Shown piece by piece: positions 45,244-57,104 of a stretch of DNA of 64,000 nucleotides. The translations under genes and the position numbers were made by a program. Source of the DNA: Leptidea sinapis. Lineage: Eukaryota; Arthropoda; Insecta; Lepidoptera; Pieridae. A model generated the notes under the pieces. The model ran no database searches, was not told the origin of the DNA, and saw nothing but the letters and a program-made list of their open reading frames with translations. How positions within the stretch are numbered: position 1 is the first letter of the stretch; each line of letters starts with the position of its first letter. Location: assembly GCF_905404315.1 (NCBI RefSeq), contig NC_066292.1, positions 11,346,001 through 11,410,000 on the forward strand, given 5' to 3'.

Positions 45244-45648
45244 TTTATCTACACCCATGCTTTAAATCCTCTATTAAAGATTCTAAAACGGTTTGCTTCT
45301 TGCCAACATTAAAACACCCAATGTCGTAATAACCATTAGTCATTACGTTATCCAAACGTGTGTTGTAATGAAATTCAGTACAACATTATACTATCATCCG
45401 TTTTTATAATAACACTCCTTTGGATGATATTATGGTTACTAGGACTGGCTTTTTTAATGTTGACAGTAAGCTAACTGTTTCAGAATCATTTATAGAGGAT
45501 GGGTGTTGATAAAGTCTTGCATGCAACCGTTGATAATTAGGTATAAAAACACTCATGTAATACTAATCCCCATTCCCATAAGCCCACATTCGTGTTTTAA
45601 TACCCCTTATTACACAACAGTTGCATAAATAACTATAATTCAAAACTC
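45244..45648. mobile_element. Fold-back element FB, copy 2
   Basis: Left arm (ttatctacacccatgcttta, gattctaaaacggtttgctt, 45244-45338) pairs imperfectly with the right arm (tgttgacagtaagctaactg then tttcagaatcatttatagag, 45432-45505). The right end carries the same terminal hairpin set as copy 1 in inverse order (tgcatgcaaccgtt ... aacagttgcata) and gtgttttaatacccctta. Copy 2 lacks the left terminal hairpin. Confidence 0.7.
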
Positions 45649-45892
45649 TGCGCGGCGGTTACTTTAAATTTTTTTATGATATAAATATTTCGCTATTAAG
45701 CTTATTTTATATTATTATTATTTTATAAAAAATTACAAATATATGTTTTGTGCCTAACAAAGACTTTTCCATTATCAGTGCCTTCTCAATATTCCTGAAA
45801 TAAATTTTACTTAAAAAAATGAACAATTTGCTTATTTTTTTTTGGAAGTGGAAGACAAACCAGCGTAGGGGTAATCTAATGATAAGTGATTA

Positions 45893-46192
45893 CTTTTTTA
45901 TGAAAAGAAGGGATGAGACGAGCAGGATGTTTCGCTGATGGTGATTGATATGCCCTGCCCATTACAATGCAGTGCCGCTCAAGATGATTCAAAAAACTCA
46001 AAAATTCCAACAACTGCGCTCGTCACCTAGAGACGTAGGATGTTAAGTCACATTTTCCCAGTAATTTCACTAGCTACGGCGCCCTTCAGACCGAAACACA
46101 GTAATGTTTACACATTACTGCTTCACGGCAGAAATAGGCGTTGTGGTACCCATAATCCAGCCGGCATCCGGTGCAAAGGAGCCTCCCACTGA
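45893..46192 (-). repeat. HP repeat, copy 8
   Basis: Long inverted copy. It holds the distal hairpin cagtaatg (46099-46106) with cattactg (46113-46120). The central hairpin is half deleted. Confidence 0.85.
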
Positions 46193-47439
46193 TACTGATC
46201 ACTGCTGCCCACATTCCCATGCAACACTAGAGGAATCACACCAGCGTTGCCAGCCAATGATAGCCATATTCATGACAAATAGGTATACTTCTAATATAAG
46301 CAGCGAAACTAACCTTTAGTACTGATTTTGTAGTAGAAAAAGGGCTAGAAAACTGCGGTGCGTAATTTCAAGTAAGTTAATAATTTAATGTATTTTAACG
46401 ACAAAAAGTTAAAAATGCACTGCCCACAACCATTTAAGCTGGAAAAGCTAAAATTCTCATCAAGTATTGGAATAAGTTAAGAATAATATTTATGAAATAT
46501 ATACCATAGATTAGAAAGTTAGGAAAAGAAGTCGCAGCTATGCAAATGCAAAATATAGTTAACTTAAACGGGACTGCAAATAGTAGCTAGCCAGGTATGT
46601 TTAGTAAAGTTTTGTTTTATTTTTTAAACTATGTAATTTTGCATTTGTGATAGAAGCCAGATTTAAATAAGTATATATTTGAATAATATATGACTCAAGT
46701 AGCAGCAATATGACGTTAAAAATTACTTATCGGCAGAGCATATGTGGTTTGAAATAGTTTTGACACCTTCATCCCGGGCATGGTATAATTTTAAATGTAA
46801 CCCTTGCACGAAGATCTTAGTCGCATTTTGTTTTGACCAGTGAAATACTACGTCACAGCAACCATTTAAAGTTTTTTTCATACAATTACATATTATTTAA
46901 TACATACAATTAATGCTTAATTTGTTGTTAAATATTAAAACAAAATCAATTCATAATATTTGGGAGTTTCCCACAACTGCTTATAAATTACATCTTCTAT
47001 TCTGAATTTATTTTAAAATGGGACCAATATGAAAGTTTACCGTTTCAAATAGAAAAAAGTTTTTCTAAGTCAGTTCTTTAAAAATCGCACCAGTCGAGAT
47101 TCTCGTTCATTGTAAATAATAAAAGCCTCTCCAATTAACTTGTAATCCCTTACGAGTACAACACAGCGTGCAGTTTTTGAACAAACTTTTAGTTTTAGCA
47201 AATTACCCTCAAGGTATTAGAAAACTCAGTGAACGTGCAGCAATGTGTTACAGCCACAGTAAACATAAAACAGTTGCCAAGAAAATTCTTTATTATACTA
47301 AACTGTAGCATCTTGGAATTGATATTTTTATAAAATGATTCTATACATCAACTAACCATGGTGTTTGAAATAAATCCACCATAAATATAATATTACCACT
47401 TGCCTTAGAAACAAAGACATTTATAGCTATGTTTTGTGT
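46193..47439. other. Short LINE scrap then unassigned sequence
   Basis: 46197-46255 (gatcactgctgcccacattc, then agaggaatcacaccagcgtt) is a scrap of the LINE family at 54540. The rest is unrecognised. Confidence 0.45.
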
Positions 47440-47760
47440 TTGCCAAATCAAATCAAATCTGAAATGATACTTATGAATGTCAAAAAAATATATTTTTCTT
47501 ATTGAATCTACCGCTAGGTACTTCGTAAAGGGTTGAGCTAATAAGAAGAAGTAGCAAGAAACTCATTGCGACTCTTTTATATTCAGATTTACAATTTCAT
47601 TGTTTTACAAATCATTTCAATTACAATATAATATGTAAACTGCTGCAACAAACAAGGCAGTTCGCCTCTTACTATCGAGACCAGGTGAGGCCAAATTACC
47701 CTTATACATTTATTATACGCATGACCATAAAAATATATTAAGAACCACATTCACAAATGC
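47440..47760 (-). mobile_element. LINE 3' end with (CAAAT)n, family shared with 60425
   Basis: caaatcaaatctgaaatgat starts an inverted 3' terminus. gtagcaagaaactcattgcg, ttcattgttttacaaatcat and aggcagttcgcctctta are shared with 60425-60920. No coding part. Confidence 0.55.
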
Positions 47761-48145
47761 AGTAGGTACACATCTAACAACTAACCATGCCGGTCCAGAT
47801 AGGCATTAATAAAAATAATAACGGCACGTGACTATTACATTCACAGATTGACCACAGTATTTAAATAATTGCAATAGTCTCAGGGGGACATTTGGATGTG
47901 TGGCATTTATTTTTCGTAATATGTATTTGTCAAAGTCTAATCTCGCAACTGTATTTTAATGTTATCTGCTGTAATCTTCAATGAATAGAGCTGAAGTCAA
48001 CAGTACCGATACTAAATGTTGTATGTTTACTGTTATGTTTAATGTTGCACATTTAAGATTGTTAGCCTATTTTACTAGCCAATATTCTCATAGTAACTAA
48101 GCTTACGGTTAGCTCCTTACTTAAAATTGTAACAAGCATAATCTT
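47761..48145. other. Unassigned AT-rich sequence
   Basis: No supported gene or repeat. Confidence 0.5.
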
Positions 48146-48430
48146 AATATATATAAATTACGTGACACGTTGTTTGTCCGCGATGGACTCCTAAACCAAT
48201 GAACGGATTTAAATGGGGGATTACGTCATGGAGTGCAGTTTAGTCCAACTTGAGAGATAGGATACTTTTTATTTCGATTTGGGATCCACAATTATTTTTA
48301 TTTTCAATATTTGTTTTGTATGGATATATCTTCTATGAGATAATTTTATGACGCACTGTTTGACAGTTCCGCTGTGACACAATTTCATTATAACATCAGG
48401 GAGCATTTCTTACGAAACAATTCTTTATGT
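48146..48430 (+). mobile_element. Helitron-like family H-b, copy 2 (3' end lost)
   Basis: Starts atatatataaattacgtgac. Matches 33820-34070 through ccaatgaacggatttaaatg, ggagtgcagtttagtccaac and tgacagttccgctgtgacac. It stops near ttcttacgaaacaattcttt without the GGGTCAGCTAGT end. Confidence 0.6.
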
Positions 48431-49316
48431 TTTTTAAATATTATTGGCGAATTCCTATAAAACAGGTTTCTTTTACTATCTACAGAACTCTAGATCTAGT
48501 ATTATATATTTCTAACTGCTATTATTTATACTGTGATGAGATTGATAATAGAAGAACTACGGTAAGGTTGACTGGAATATCAATTAGTTTTGTAACTTAC
48601 TTATTAAGAAGAGATTTCGAGTCTTTTAATAAGTAGGCACAAGATAAATATTATTTGAGTTAGATAATTTGGTAAAAGTTAATTCAATTAGTACTTGTTC
48701 TCGTAAATCTGTTAAAAGTTAACATTTCTTTGTTAGCATATCATAATTGTAGTTCTAGCAGCCTTACAGACTTAATTCTGCAGGAATGGTACTTTAAATA
48801 AATATTAGTTAGAATGGAACTAAAAATCACACTTTTAAAGAAAACTGAACTAAAAAGTAAAAAATAATTTATGTTTGGTTTTATTTAAATGTGTGTTTTT
48901 TAGTTTTTTTCTATTATTCATTTTTGCTTTTTTCGTCTTAAATCGACAATAATGTCGTAGTAACGATTTAGCTAATAACTAATTAACGTTATTCCATTTA
49001 ATTTGTGCATGTATGAAATTCCTGTGAGGAAAGCGATTGTTGGTTCATACGACACGCTCGCGAACTTGAGCCACTTGCGGGGCCTGGTCAATTTTGCTAT
49101 CGGGGACTTTTTTATTATGGTACCATTGTAGTACCATGTAAAGCAGCTGTTTCATTATTTCCTGAGGGAGCATCTTGAATGATGTATTCGAATGGTTTCC
49201 TTGTAAATCTTGAGGGCTTCACAGACGTTACCTTAGCACAATATAAGAACAAGATACAGTTAAAGGACAACTTTGCTGCGCAATTTTTTAAGTTAATCAT
49301 TGGAAAAGTTATTTTT
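48431..49316. other. Unassigned AT-rich sequence
   Basis: No supported gene or repeat. Confidence 0.5.
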
Positions 49317-49530
49317 TTTAAGACACTAAGGGGTGAGACGAACAGAACGTTCACCTGATGGTAATTGATACGACCTGCCCATTTCAATGCGGTGCCGCTC
49401 AGGATTCTTGAAAATACCAATAATTCACACTGAAACACAGTAAAATTTACACACTACTGCTTCACGGCAGAGCGGCGCCGTTGTGGTACCCATAATCTAC
49501 CCGGCATCCTGTGCAAAAGAGCCTCCCACT
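49317..49530 (-). repeat. HP repeat, copy 9 (internally deleted)
   Basis: Both ends present (gacgaacagaacgttcacct; gcaaaagagcctcccactgg) but the middle between the central hairpin and the acacagtaaaatttacacac block is gone. Confidence 0.8.
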
Positions 49531-49869
49531 GGTGACTTATTTACGAGCCAATGTACAGTAACTATCCCTTGGTTTTCAAGCATTTCTGTGTGTAATGTCA
49601 TGGTTTGCCGATAACGGTAGCGGCCCTTTTCTTACCAAGGCTTCGTTTTTTTTAGATAGGCAAATCTTCAAAAGAAAAGACCCGTTAGGCATCGATGACC
49701 CTTTTAAAAACAGGCAATGATTGCCAATCTCTGCATGGAGTCATGGAGTCGTTTCTGGTCATTCGTTAAATCGTGTGGTATCCAATGAATGCAAATCTTG
49801 AAGAGTACATGCAAAATCTTGTACCGTTTCAATACCTAATACAAAACGAGTTTCCATTCCGTTCATTTC

Positions 49870-50060
49870 CATTTCAGCTGAAAGACGTCCACTGTCCAGC
49901 AGTGAAAAGGCGTTGCCCTCATCCAACCTACTCCAGCGGTCTTGACCAGATCCTGCGTGGGGCCTACCAAAACTACGTCTTCCGGTACGTGGTTGCCATT
50001 CGAGGACTTTACTGCCCCAGCGGCCATCCGTCTAGCTATGCCATCTGCCCACGAAAAAAG
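49870..50060 (-). pseudogene. RTE-like LINE ORF2 C-terminal end
   Basis: Reverse complement encodes, with frame breaks, MAAGAVKSSNGNHVPEDVV, GPTQDLVKTAGVGWMRAT and a tail. It corresponds to SSxVLEWxPRTG, TDDLVKxAG and WMRAAQDR of the tails at 8600 and 58287. It begins on the plus strand with gaaagacgtccactgtccag, the stop-proximal phrase of this family. Confidence 0.6.
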
Positions 50061-50272
50061 AGTTAAAAAAACGGGTTTAAACACATATTGTTTATATCAG
50101 TTTCAGAATATATTCACAGATTTAATCCCCTCTACATCTGAATTTACTGAACCATGAATACACAGAACTACGAGATGTAGCTTCATTAACAAATATCTCT
50201 GGCAACTTTCTTCTTAACAGCGAAAATATTAAAAATCATTATGCGAATATTTTCTAGACTTCAATTCATTTT

Positions 50273-50518
50273 TCATGATAAAAGTGAAGGAATGAGCGAA
50301 ATTTTCACCCGTTGGTAAATATTTCTTGCATATTATAATGCAGTACCGTTTTTGATTGAACCCAATATTCTAAGCGGCATCGCATTTGCGCTCGCACTTT
50401 GAGATATAAGATTGTAAATCTCATTAGCCTTGTAATTTCTTTAGCTACGGTGCCTTTAAAACCAAAACAAAATACGCTACCTACTGTGGTTCCTACCTAG
50501 CTGGCGTCCTGTGCAAAG
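50273..50518 (-). repeat. HP repeat, copy 10 (most diverged)
   Basis: Still recognisable by tataatgcagtaccg, gcgctcgcactttgagatat, ctcatt...tgtaatttctttagctacgg and ctagctggcgtcctgtgcaa. The hairpins no longer pair well. Confidence 0.65.
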
Positions 50519-50972
50519 ATTAGAAAATAAAAGATTTTCAAAACAAAGCTACAATGTGAAATCAAATGACAATCACACAAAGTAATTGTGACCTACTGTC
50601 GAATGGTTCCATTTTCAAATACGTAAACGGTTGTGTATTTTTGTTGGATCCCTACATCACAAATCAGTACACATACGCTGTAAATATTGATTTAAGAATG
50701 TGGCAATGTGTTTCTCACAAAACATAACAAAAAAAAACCGACTAAGAGACAATCCTCGATTCTTTTAGTTCAATTTAGCGAAAATAAATTACATATAGAA
50801 CGGGAAATAATACGATTTTATGATATGAATAGAATAAGAGTATTTATTATATGTGTAATGTTAAAAGCATTTTATTAATAATAAGTATCCCTTTTGGAAT
50901 CCGCTTTTCCTCACTCTTAAATGCACCATGTACGCAAATATAAACCAAAAGCTTTCAGAAATAAAGGCCAAT
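50519..50972. other. Unassigned AT-rich sequence
   Basis: No supported gene or repeat. Confidence 0.5.
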
Positions 50973-51194
50973 TCAGTTTAAAATCAAATCACTCTGAAAG
51001 TCTGAGACGTATTTGTCTGTTATTAAACGTTTCAAACGAAAGGTTTTCCATTGTTTGGGCTTTAATAATTGAGCTCTTAAGGTCGTCTGCTTGAGAGGAA
51101 GTCTCTTAAATAAGTCGGGGTCAATGTTTCTGAATCCATGAGACCAAAATAATTCCATTGCCTTCGATATCACAGAGAATTGATCGTATCTTTA
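50973..51194 (-). other. Protein-like minus-strand ORF, unrecognised
   Basis: The open frame contains SKAMELFWSHGFRNIDPDLF, KRLPLKQTTLRAQLL and KRLITDKYVSDFQSDLILN before a TGA. The composition is balanced and more protein-like than neighbouring frames. It is basic and helix-prone and has no motif I can name. It could be a scrap of a transposase or LINE tail, or an exon end; upstream it meets a stop after RYDQFSV. Weak. Confidence 0.2.
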
Positions 51195-51281
51195 CTTGTA
51201 TTGTATTAGTAAGTCTTATATGTATATGATTGTATAAAAGATTCATATTTTGTATATTTTTACACACCAGTATTATTTACT

Positions 51282-51540
51282 CCTTTGCACAGGATGCCGG
51301 CTAGTTATAGGTTCCACGACGGCGCCTATTTCTGCCGTGAAGCAGTAATGTATAAGTATTATTGTGTTTTGGTCTGAAGGGTGCCGTAGCTAGTGAATTT
51401 AGTGGGCAAATGAGACTTAACATCTTACATCTCAACGTGACTAGCGCAATTTTAGAACCGCTCAGAATTTTTGGGTTTTTCAATAATCCTGAGCGGCACT
51501 GTATTGTTATGGCCAGGGCGTAACAATTACCATCAGCATC
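51282..51540 (+). repeat. HP repeat, copy 11
   Basis: From ctcctttgcacaggatgccg to ggccagggcgtaacaatta. The central hairpin has one altered arm (agaaccgctcag). Confidence 0.85.
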
Positions 51541-51937
51541 AGCAATAGGTGATTACTAGTCTTGCATCATCAATGCCTAAGTCACCAGGAGTTTCAATCT
51601 GGAAATTTCGCACAAAGATTCCTCATAGGATGTAACTACGTAAGCAGTAAGGAGGGAAATATTGTTATAGAAGTCTGTAATTTTTTTAATACTTCCTGCT
51701 GAAGTAAATGGCCTTATTAATAAGGATCCAAGCCTTTTCTAATATATATATTTGCTGCTCGAAGCTGAGTTTCACTTTTCAGAACTAGTGGGCTAAGCGT
51801 AGGCTACATGTTCATGAGAACATATCATAGAGTGTCTTAAGGATAAAACTACATTACATGCATGCCATATTACTTTCAGCAGCCCGCCGTAATCCAAAAA
51901 ATCGAAATGTGTGCTGGGACACATAGATGAAGTGAAA
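51541..51937. other. Unassigned sequence
   Basis: No supported gene or repeat. Confidence 0.45.
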
Positions 51938-51996
51938 CTTCATAATTCTGAGCGGCACCACAATTGCGCTCGTCACCTTGAGACATGTGTAACTTA
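51938..51996 (-). repeat. HP repeat, copy 12a (short inverted piece)
   Basis: cataattctgagcggcacca and cgctcgtcaccttgagacat are in minus orientation, directly next to a plus-orientation copy. Confidence 0.7.
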
Positions 51997-51999
51997 ACG

Positions 52000-52250
52000 A
52001 AAGTGGGAGGCGCCTTTGCACAGGCCGGCTAGATTATGGGTACCACAACGGCGAATATTTCTGACGTGAAGTAATAATGTGTAAGCATTACTGTGTTTCG
52101 GTCTGAAGGGCGCCATAGCTAGTGAAATTACTGGGTAAATGAGACTTATCATCTTATGTCTCAAGGTGACGAGCGCAATTGTAGTGCCACTCAGAATTTT
52201 TGGGTTTTTCTAGAATCTGAGAGGCAATGTCTCTTATCTTCACAAAAAAA
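52000..52250 (+). repeat. HP repeat, copy 12b
   Basis: From gtgggaggcgcctttgcaca to ttcacaaaaaaaaggt, head to head with copy 12a, so the pair could itself fold back. Confidence 0.8.
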
Positions 52251-52795
52251 AGGTGCACACTCTTTTGCTCCTGTCATTCCTCTGGTGTTGCAAGAGATCT
52301 TATAAAAATTTACATGAGCTGGTGTAAAATAAGTAACCATAATAACTTGACATTATCTCTGAATATTAATCGGTAACAATTTTTTCCGCATTGCTATTAT
52401 AAAAGTTGCAGTCTGCTAAAATTACACATAAATAAAAATGAGTGACGTAATGTACCGGTGGCTTATAAAAGAAGGCTTTATCTAAAATTGGATCAGGCAC
52501 AGAGTGAAACTAAACTACCTTTATATGCTTAGCTTATTTTATGTTTAAGCACATTGGATTAAAATTAGATTTAGAATGACAGTGAAATAAAGACTTGTAT
52601 ATTTGCATCGTTAAGTTTATTTTCACCAGAATCTAAATATGTATTATTAACTTGGGCTAGTACTCATTAGACGATATTCTATTATGTGTATACATATGGT
52701 ATGTATATGGTTTTTATTTTAAGCTGAAGCCATTTATACCGCGAATAGCCGTCTTCTGCTGTTCACTTCTATACACGGGCACAATTTATAAAATA
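52251..52795. other. LINE scrap then unassigned sequence
   Basis: 52255-52300 (tcctgtcattcctctggtgt) is a scrap of the LINE family at 31680. The rest is unrecognised. Confidence 0.4.
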
Positions 52796-53095
52796 CTAGC
52801 TGACCCAGCAAACGTTATATTGCCATATAAAGTAATAAAAAAATTCATTTATTAAAATTTTTGTGGTATACAAAATAGATGACGACCGATTCTCAGTCCT
52901 GCAAAATATATCGTTCATAAAATTTATCCTACCACAATAATCATTATATTCGATTGCCATCTTGCAACCATGCGTTTCTGTGGATGGAATAGAATAATAT
53001 AAAAATCGCGATACACAAATAGGTGTTGATCGTAGACGGGTGAAAATTTGAAGTTATAGGTATTTTTAATGCTGAATCAAAATAAAATAAAAATA
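52796..53095 (-). mobile_element. Helitron-like element, inverted, rearranged
   Basis: Starts on the plus strand with ctagctgacccagcaaacgt, the inverted Helitron-like 3' end, followed by a relic hairpin (gcaaacgttatattgcc). Later it holds tgacgaccgattctcagtcc and gtgaaaatttgaagttatag, both shared with 53450-53722 but in another order. Confidence 0.55.
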
Positions 53096-53449
53096 GCAAA
53101 AATAATTACTTTTTTTATTTTAATTTACTCAAGTACATCTTGAATAGATTGTTATAATTATTTTGTTAAATGATGAAGCTGTAAATGTTGGTTTTAAAGA
53201 CTACATACGAGTTCATTTCCACTTCTTCTCATTAGAGCTCAGCCTTTTCGAAGGTGGCGGTTAATGATTTAATGTAAAATTTAATTTTTATTCATTTTAT
53301 GACCTAAATTAATGAAAGCATATATATAATTCGATTTGCAAATATGTGCTTTTAACAGCCTCGCATGATGTCTACACAATGCTACTATTGACTAGAATAT
53401 CTTTCAATTCACATAAAATATAATTTATATATATGTATACTGACCACAA

Positions 53450-53722
53450 GCTGACCCAGCCAACGTTGTACAGCCAACAAAAGTAACTGTTGATCGTAAA
53501 TTGGTGAAAATTTGAAGTTGTATATATTTTTTAATGCTGGCTCATAATCAAATAAAAAAAAAAAATGTGTGGACCACCCTTAACATTTAGGGGGATGAAA
53601 AATAGATGTTGTCCGATTCTCAGACCTACCCAATATGCACTCAAAATTTCATGAGAATTGGTCAAGCCGTTTCGGAGGAGTTCAAAGTTTAACACCATGA
53701 CACGAGAATTTTATATATTAGC
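53450..53722 (-). mobile_element. Helitron-like element, inverted
   Basis: agctgacccagccaacgttg, gttgatcgtaaattggtgaa, ttagggggatgaaaaataga, gtccgattctcagacctacc, tgagaattggtcaagccgtt and the gagaattttatatattag 5' phrase. The terminal CTAG is altered to CAAG. Confidence 0.6.
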
Positions 53723-53964
53723 GGATCAACATATATAACCAGACTATTACAAAAACAGGGGATAGAGTTGTATATATCATCAACATCAAAAGGTTAATTA
53801 TAAGAATGGATACCTAAAGATTAAACAAATTACAATTATTTTTATTGGTGGTTGAAGAAGCTACAGCACTCGTTTATTTAATGTCGAGATCTATCAATCG
53901 AAAGCTTACATGAAATATAGGATTTTATAAGAAAAATTAAAGTGAATAATAATTTTACGAGTTA

Positions 53965-54395
53965 TACTAGGCATATGACCATATCAAAATAAAGAGGTTG
54001 CGTACAGTAAAGCTCAAAATAGTCCGGTTCAACGTGATAACCGTATTGATGTATGGGTGTGAGACGTGGAAGGTCACTAAGCCCATCTCTCATCAATTTC
54101 CAACGATCATATTTGGCAACGCTGTCATGTAGTCCCAATCGACCAACAAATAAAGCGCCGCAAATGGAGCTGGATAGGCCACACACTCCAGAGAGATCCC
54201 AACCATATACCGAGGCAAGCCCTAGATTGGAACCCTCAAGGAAAACGCAAACGTGGCCGTCCAAAGCAAACCTGGCAGCGGACTGTCATTGACGAAGCGA
54301 AGGACATCGGAAAGACGTGGAGTGAAATTAAGAGAGATACTCAAGACCGATCGCAATGGAGATGCCCTCTGCCCCAGCTAGGGGATACAGGAATT
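53965..54395 (+). pseudogene. LINE ORF2 fragment (post-RT, IGHTLQRDP type)
   Basis: The plus strand, in shifting frames, encodes NVITVLMYGCETWKVTKPIS near 54020-54085, then IKRRKWSWIGHTLQRDPNHI and ALDWNPQGKRKRGRPKQTWQ, then RTVIDEAKDIGKTWSEIK and DRSQWRCP at the end. The YGCETW...RKWxWIGHTL...GKRKRGRPxxTW pattern is the region after the RT domain in a widespread LINE group. There are frameshifts near 54100-54150. RT and EN are missing. Not functional. Confidence 0.7.
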
Positions 54396-54539
54396 TAATG
54401 ATTAATGAATGTACAGTTAGAAAGACCTTTTTAAAAGCATTCTAGTGATACTCAAAAATCATATGACATAGTGTAGCAGTGAAGAGAATTAAAAACCTGT
54501 GGCTTGTGGATATGCAAGATATTTATTCTGCTTTTATTA

Positions 54540-54960
54540 AGGAGGACAAACGAGCGTACGTGGTGTTTACTGATCACTTTCGCCCACATTCTCGTGCCAC
54601 ACCAGAGGAATCACAGAAGCGCTTAAGGAAGGTGTACGTGCTTTCATTTAAAGGTATGTATGTCGTATGGTCTCAGAAACACCGCACAAGGAAGCTCATT
54701 CCACAGCTTTGTAGCACGTGGAAGAAAGTTTTTTGAAAACCGTACTGTGGAGGAATACCACACATCCAGATGTTGGGGATGATATCCTAATTTGTGGTGT
54801 GTCGTGCCAAGGTAGAATTCGGCGGCAGGAATTAGGTGAAACAGATTCTTTGAAGATAAAAAAGGAAAATAAACTATCACTGCTATTATTACTATACCAG
54901 ATGAAGCAATAGAAAGAAATTCTATAAGAAACTTTGATGAACATGTAGATTAGACGAATT
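54540..54960 (-). pseudogene. LINE ORF2 C-terminus
   Basis: The minus frame 54880-54644 encodes AAEFYLGTTHHKLGYHPQHL, DVWYSSTVRFSKNFLPRATK and LWNELPCAVFLRPYDIHTFK, after which a shift leads into CGTRMWAK-like sequence. The FLPRATKLWNELP motif marks the C-terminal end of a LINE ORF2. The plus-strand left edge (gaggacaaacgagcgtacgt) is the family's 3' end. Pieces of this family recur at 18355, 31680, 46197 and 52255. 5'-truncated. Confidence 0.7.
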
Positions 54961-55012
54961 CATTGAAAATATATTTCGATGACACAGCGTCGTGCCAAGT
55001 AACCTACTAGTA

Positions 55013-55070
55013 ATATGAAAGCATTATTGTGTTTCAGCCGTAGCTAATAAGACTTAACGTCTTATGTTAG
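55013..55070 (+). repeat. HP repeat, copy 13 (fragment)
   Basis: gcattattgtgtttc, then gccgtagcta and gacttaacgtcttatgt. Only the middle is left. Confidence 0.6.
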
Positions 55071-56254
55071 GGACAAGTGATGTGAATTTGATTCTATAGG
55101 TATCAGTACAAAGTTGTGATGAAATTAACATGAACCTATTAGTCTCTTGCTATACTTTGCTATGCTCTCGCGTCCCGCGCGCCCGCAGACGCCACCTGCT
55201 CAACTGTTTTGGCGCCAAACCCGACGCGGCCAATTGAGACGCTATAGCCACTTGTGGTTAGATTAGACAAGGTATCATAACGCGGTTTATGTTACAGGTT
55301 GCTAGATAAACAAGCTTGGTAAACAAACATTTGTGCTGTGATATCGCCGCTCTTTCAGAGCTGTACCAGAAATTGTTACTATTCTGCTAAACGCGTCAAA
55401 ATAAAAATACTTTAACTGAATGCTAAACAAAAAAGGCCGCCACCAGCTAAATATAAAATAAATACTTATATATTTTGTCTTCAAAAGCATTGCGCTTTGT
55501 TTGATGGCTCATAGTGCCAAGAGCAATTAATTATACAGCATGTAATTATTTTTTTATATAAATAATATATTGCAATCTGTCTAGGACGACATTCATCAAT
55601 AGGTCATGAATTTATATATATCGGGCTTGTGCGATACTCGTGTATTGACAAGTCCGCTTCATTAAAATCAATCTACAGTAGAAGATCCTGTGGGTTTTTC
55701 CTTTTTACGGTAAATAAGTCTCACTGGCGTTTTTGTCTAGGGAGACGTAAATATTGGCAGTTTTTTGACGACTGTCTTGTCGTGTCCACTTGAACACGCT
55801 AGCATAGGACCATAGAACCGCTTGCCACTTATACACAGGAGGGTTGTATGGGAGGAAAAAATATAGTCAAGACTCTCATATAATTTTCATTTTTAACATC
55901 ATTATTACCCAAAAGGTTAATAAACGTAAAAACAGTTCTCCTGGGCGTAATAAATTTGATAAATTTAAATAGATTTGGGTTGTTCCACAAGATAACTTTA
56001 ATTTCGTAGCTTACACAAAATGAGTAATTTTTACGGTAAATATTTAAATAGCATAATTCAAGCCGTAAATAAATTATTGTATATCCGATTGTATATGATA
56101 CGGTAATGTTATATACGTAATCTCATTTTTTTTGTCGTCGTCGTCGTGTTAAGTAGACGTCGTGTGCCGGGTCGTCTCCATCGTGAACAGGTGCTGCTTG
56201 TGTTGCCAGGTCGACCTTTAATAGTTAATAAATCATTGTATTTGTTGGATGCAA
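55071..56254. other. Unassigned; GC-rich patch and GTC repeat
   Basis: A GC-rich patch at 55160-55260 (cgcgtcccgcgcgcccgcag) has no good ORF and resembles the interior of the MITE at 57939. A short (GTC)n run lies near 56133-56148. Otherwise nothing. Confidence 0.4.
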
Positions 56255-56295
56255 TCATATCCTATTTTGAATAGAAATATTTGAATTTAAATTAA
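56255..56295 (+). repeat. LINE II terminal scrap, copy 5
   Basis: tcctattttgaatagaaata then tttgaattt is only the last 40 or so bases of the LINE II 3' end, in plus orientation. Confidence 0.5.
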
Positions 56296-56451
56296 AATAC
56301 TATCAAAAAAGAACGTTCGGTACCAATAGCTTGAACGTGTTATTTTAATCTGCTATTGATGAATATAATATATCATCAACCTTAAAAATATTATGAATTA
56401 TAATTACAACCACGTCTGGTTATAATAATATGGCCAAATCTGTTTTGATTT

Positions 56452-56718
56452 CAGTTGATGGTATCTGACCTGCCCATTACAATGCAGTGCCGCTCAGGAT
56501 TCTTGACAAAACACAAAAATTCTGAGCGGCAATACAAAAGCGCTCGTCACCTCGAGACGATGTTAAGTCTCATTTGCCCAGTAATTTCACTAGCTACGGC
56601 GTCATTCAGACCGAAATACAATAATGCTTCCACATTACTGCTTCACGGCAGAAATAGGCGCCGTTGTGGTACCCATAATCTAGCTGTCATCCTGTTCAAA
56701 GGAGCCTCCCACTGCTAA
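56452..56718 (-). repeat. HP repeat, copy 14
   Basis: Good inverted copy from cagttgatggtatctgacct to ggagcctcccactg. The central hairpin is largely kept (agtgccgctcag / ctgagcggcaat). Confidence 0.85.
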
Positions 56719-57104
56719 CTGCTGCCAAAAAATACATTCCAACCTGGCCCCAGGGCACAAAACAAGTAATGCAACAATTGCGTAACTCAGCGGTCTATTT
56801 GAAATTTATACCTACGTCTGGGCGTAGCGCTAGGGTTGCTACATTCAAAAAAAATTATCTTAGACAGCGATCAGTGTCATATGACATAATATGACGACCA
56901 GCTTCTTCGAAACTAACTTGACTTTGCCTTCCAGATGACCGTGGAATTGGCAATAGCTCGAGGTTTCGAGACCCTATTCGAATTCTCTTCGGGGTAGTAA
57001 GGGGATTGTTCTCGAAGAGCGGTGATATGACAAATGGGGCTATTTTTAATGGTAAGCGCGCAATTTTGACTCATAGTTTAAGTGTGTATATCGTATTAGA
57101 TAGT
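56719..57104. other. Unassigned sequence
   Basis: No supported gene or repeat. Confidence 0.45.

Noticed and set aside
49115..49438. 107-residue minus-strand frame
   Set aside because: The N-terminal part lies in HP copy 9 and the rest has no recognisable feature; a chance frame.
56455..56718. 87-residue plus-strand frame, also similar frames at 46104 and 42677
   Set aside because: Similar peptides recur only because the HP repeat recurs; no evidence of selection for coding, and most copies break the frame.
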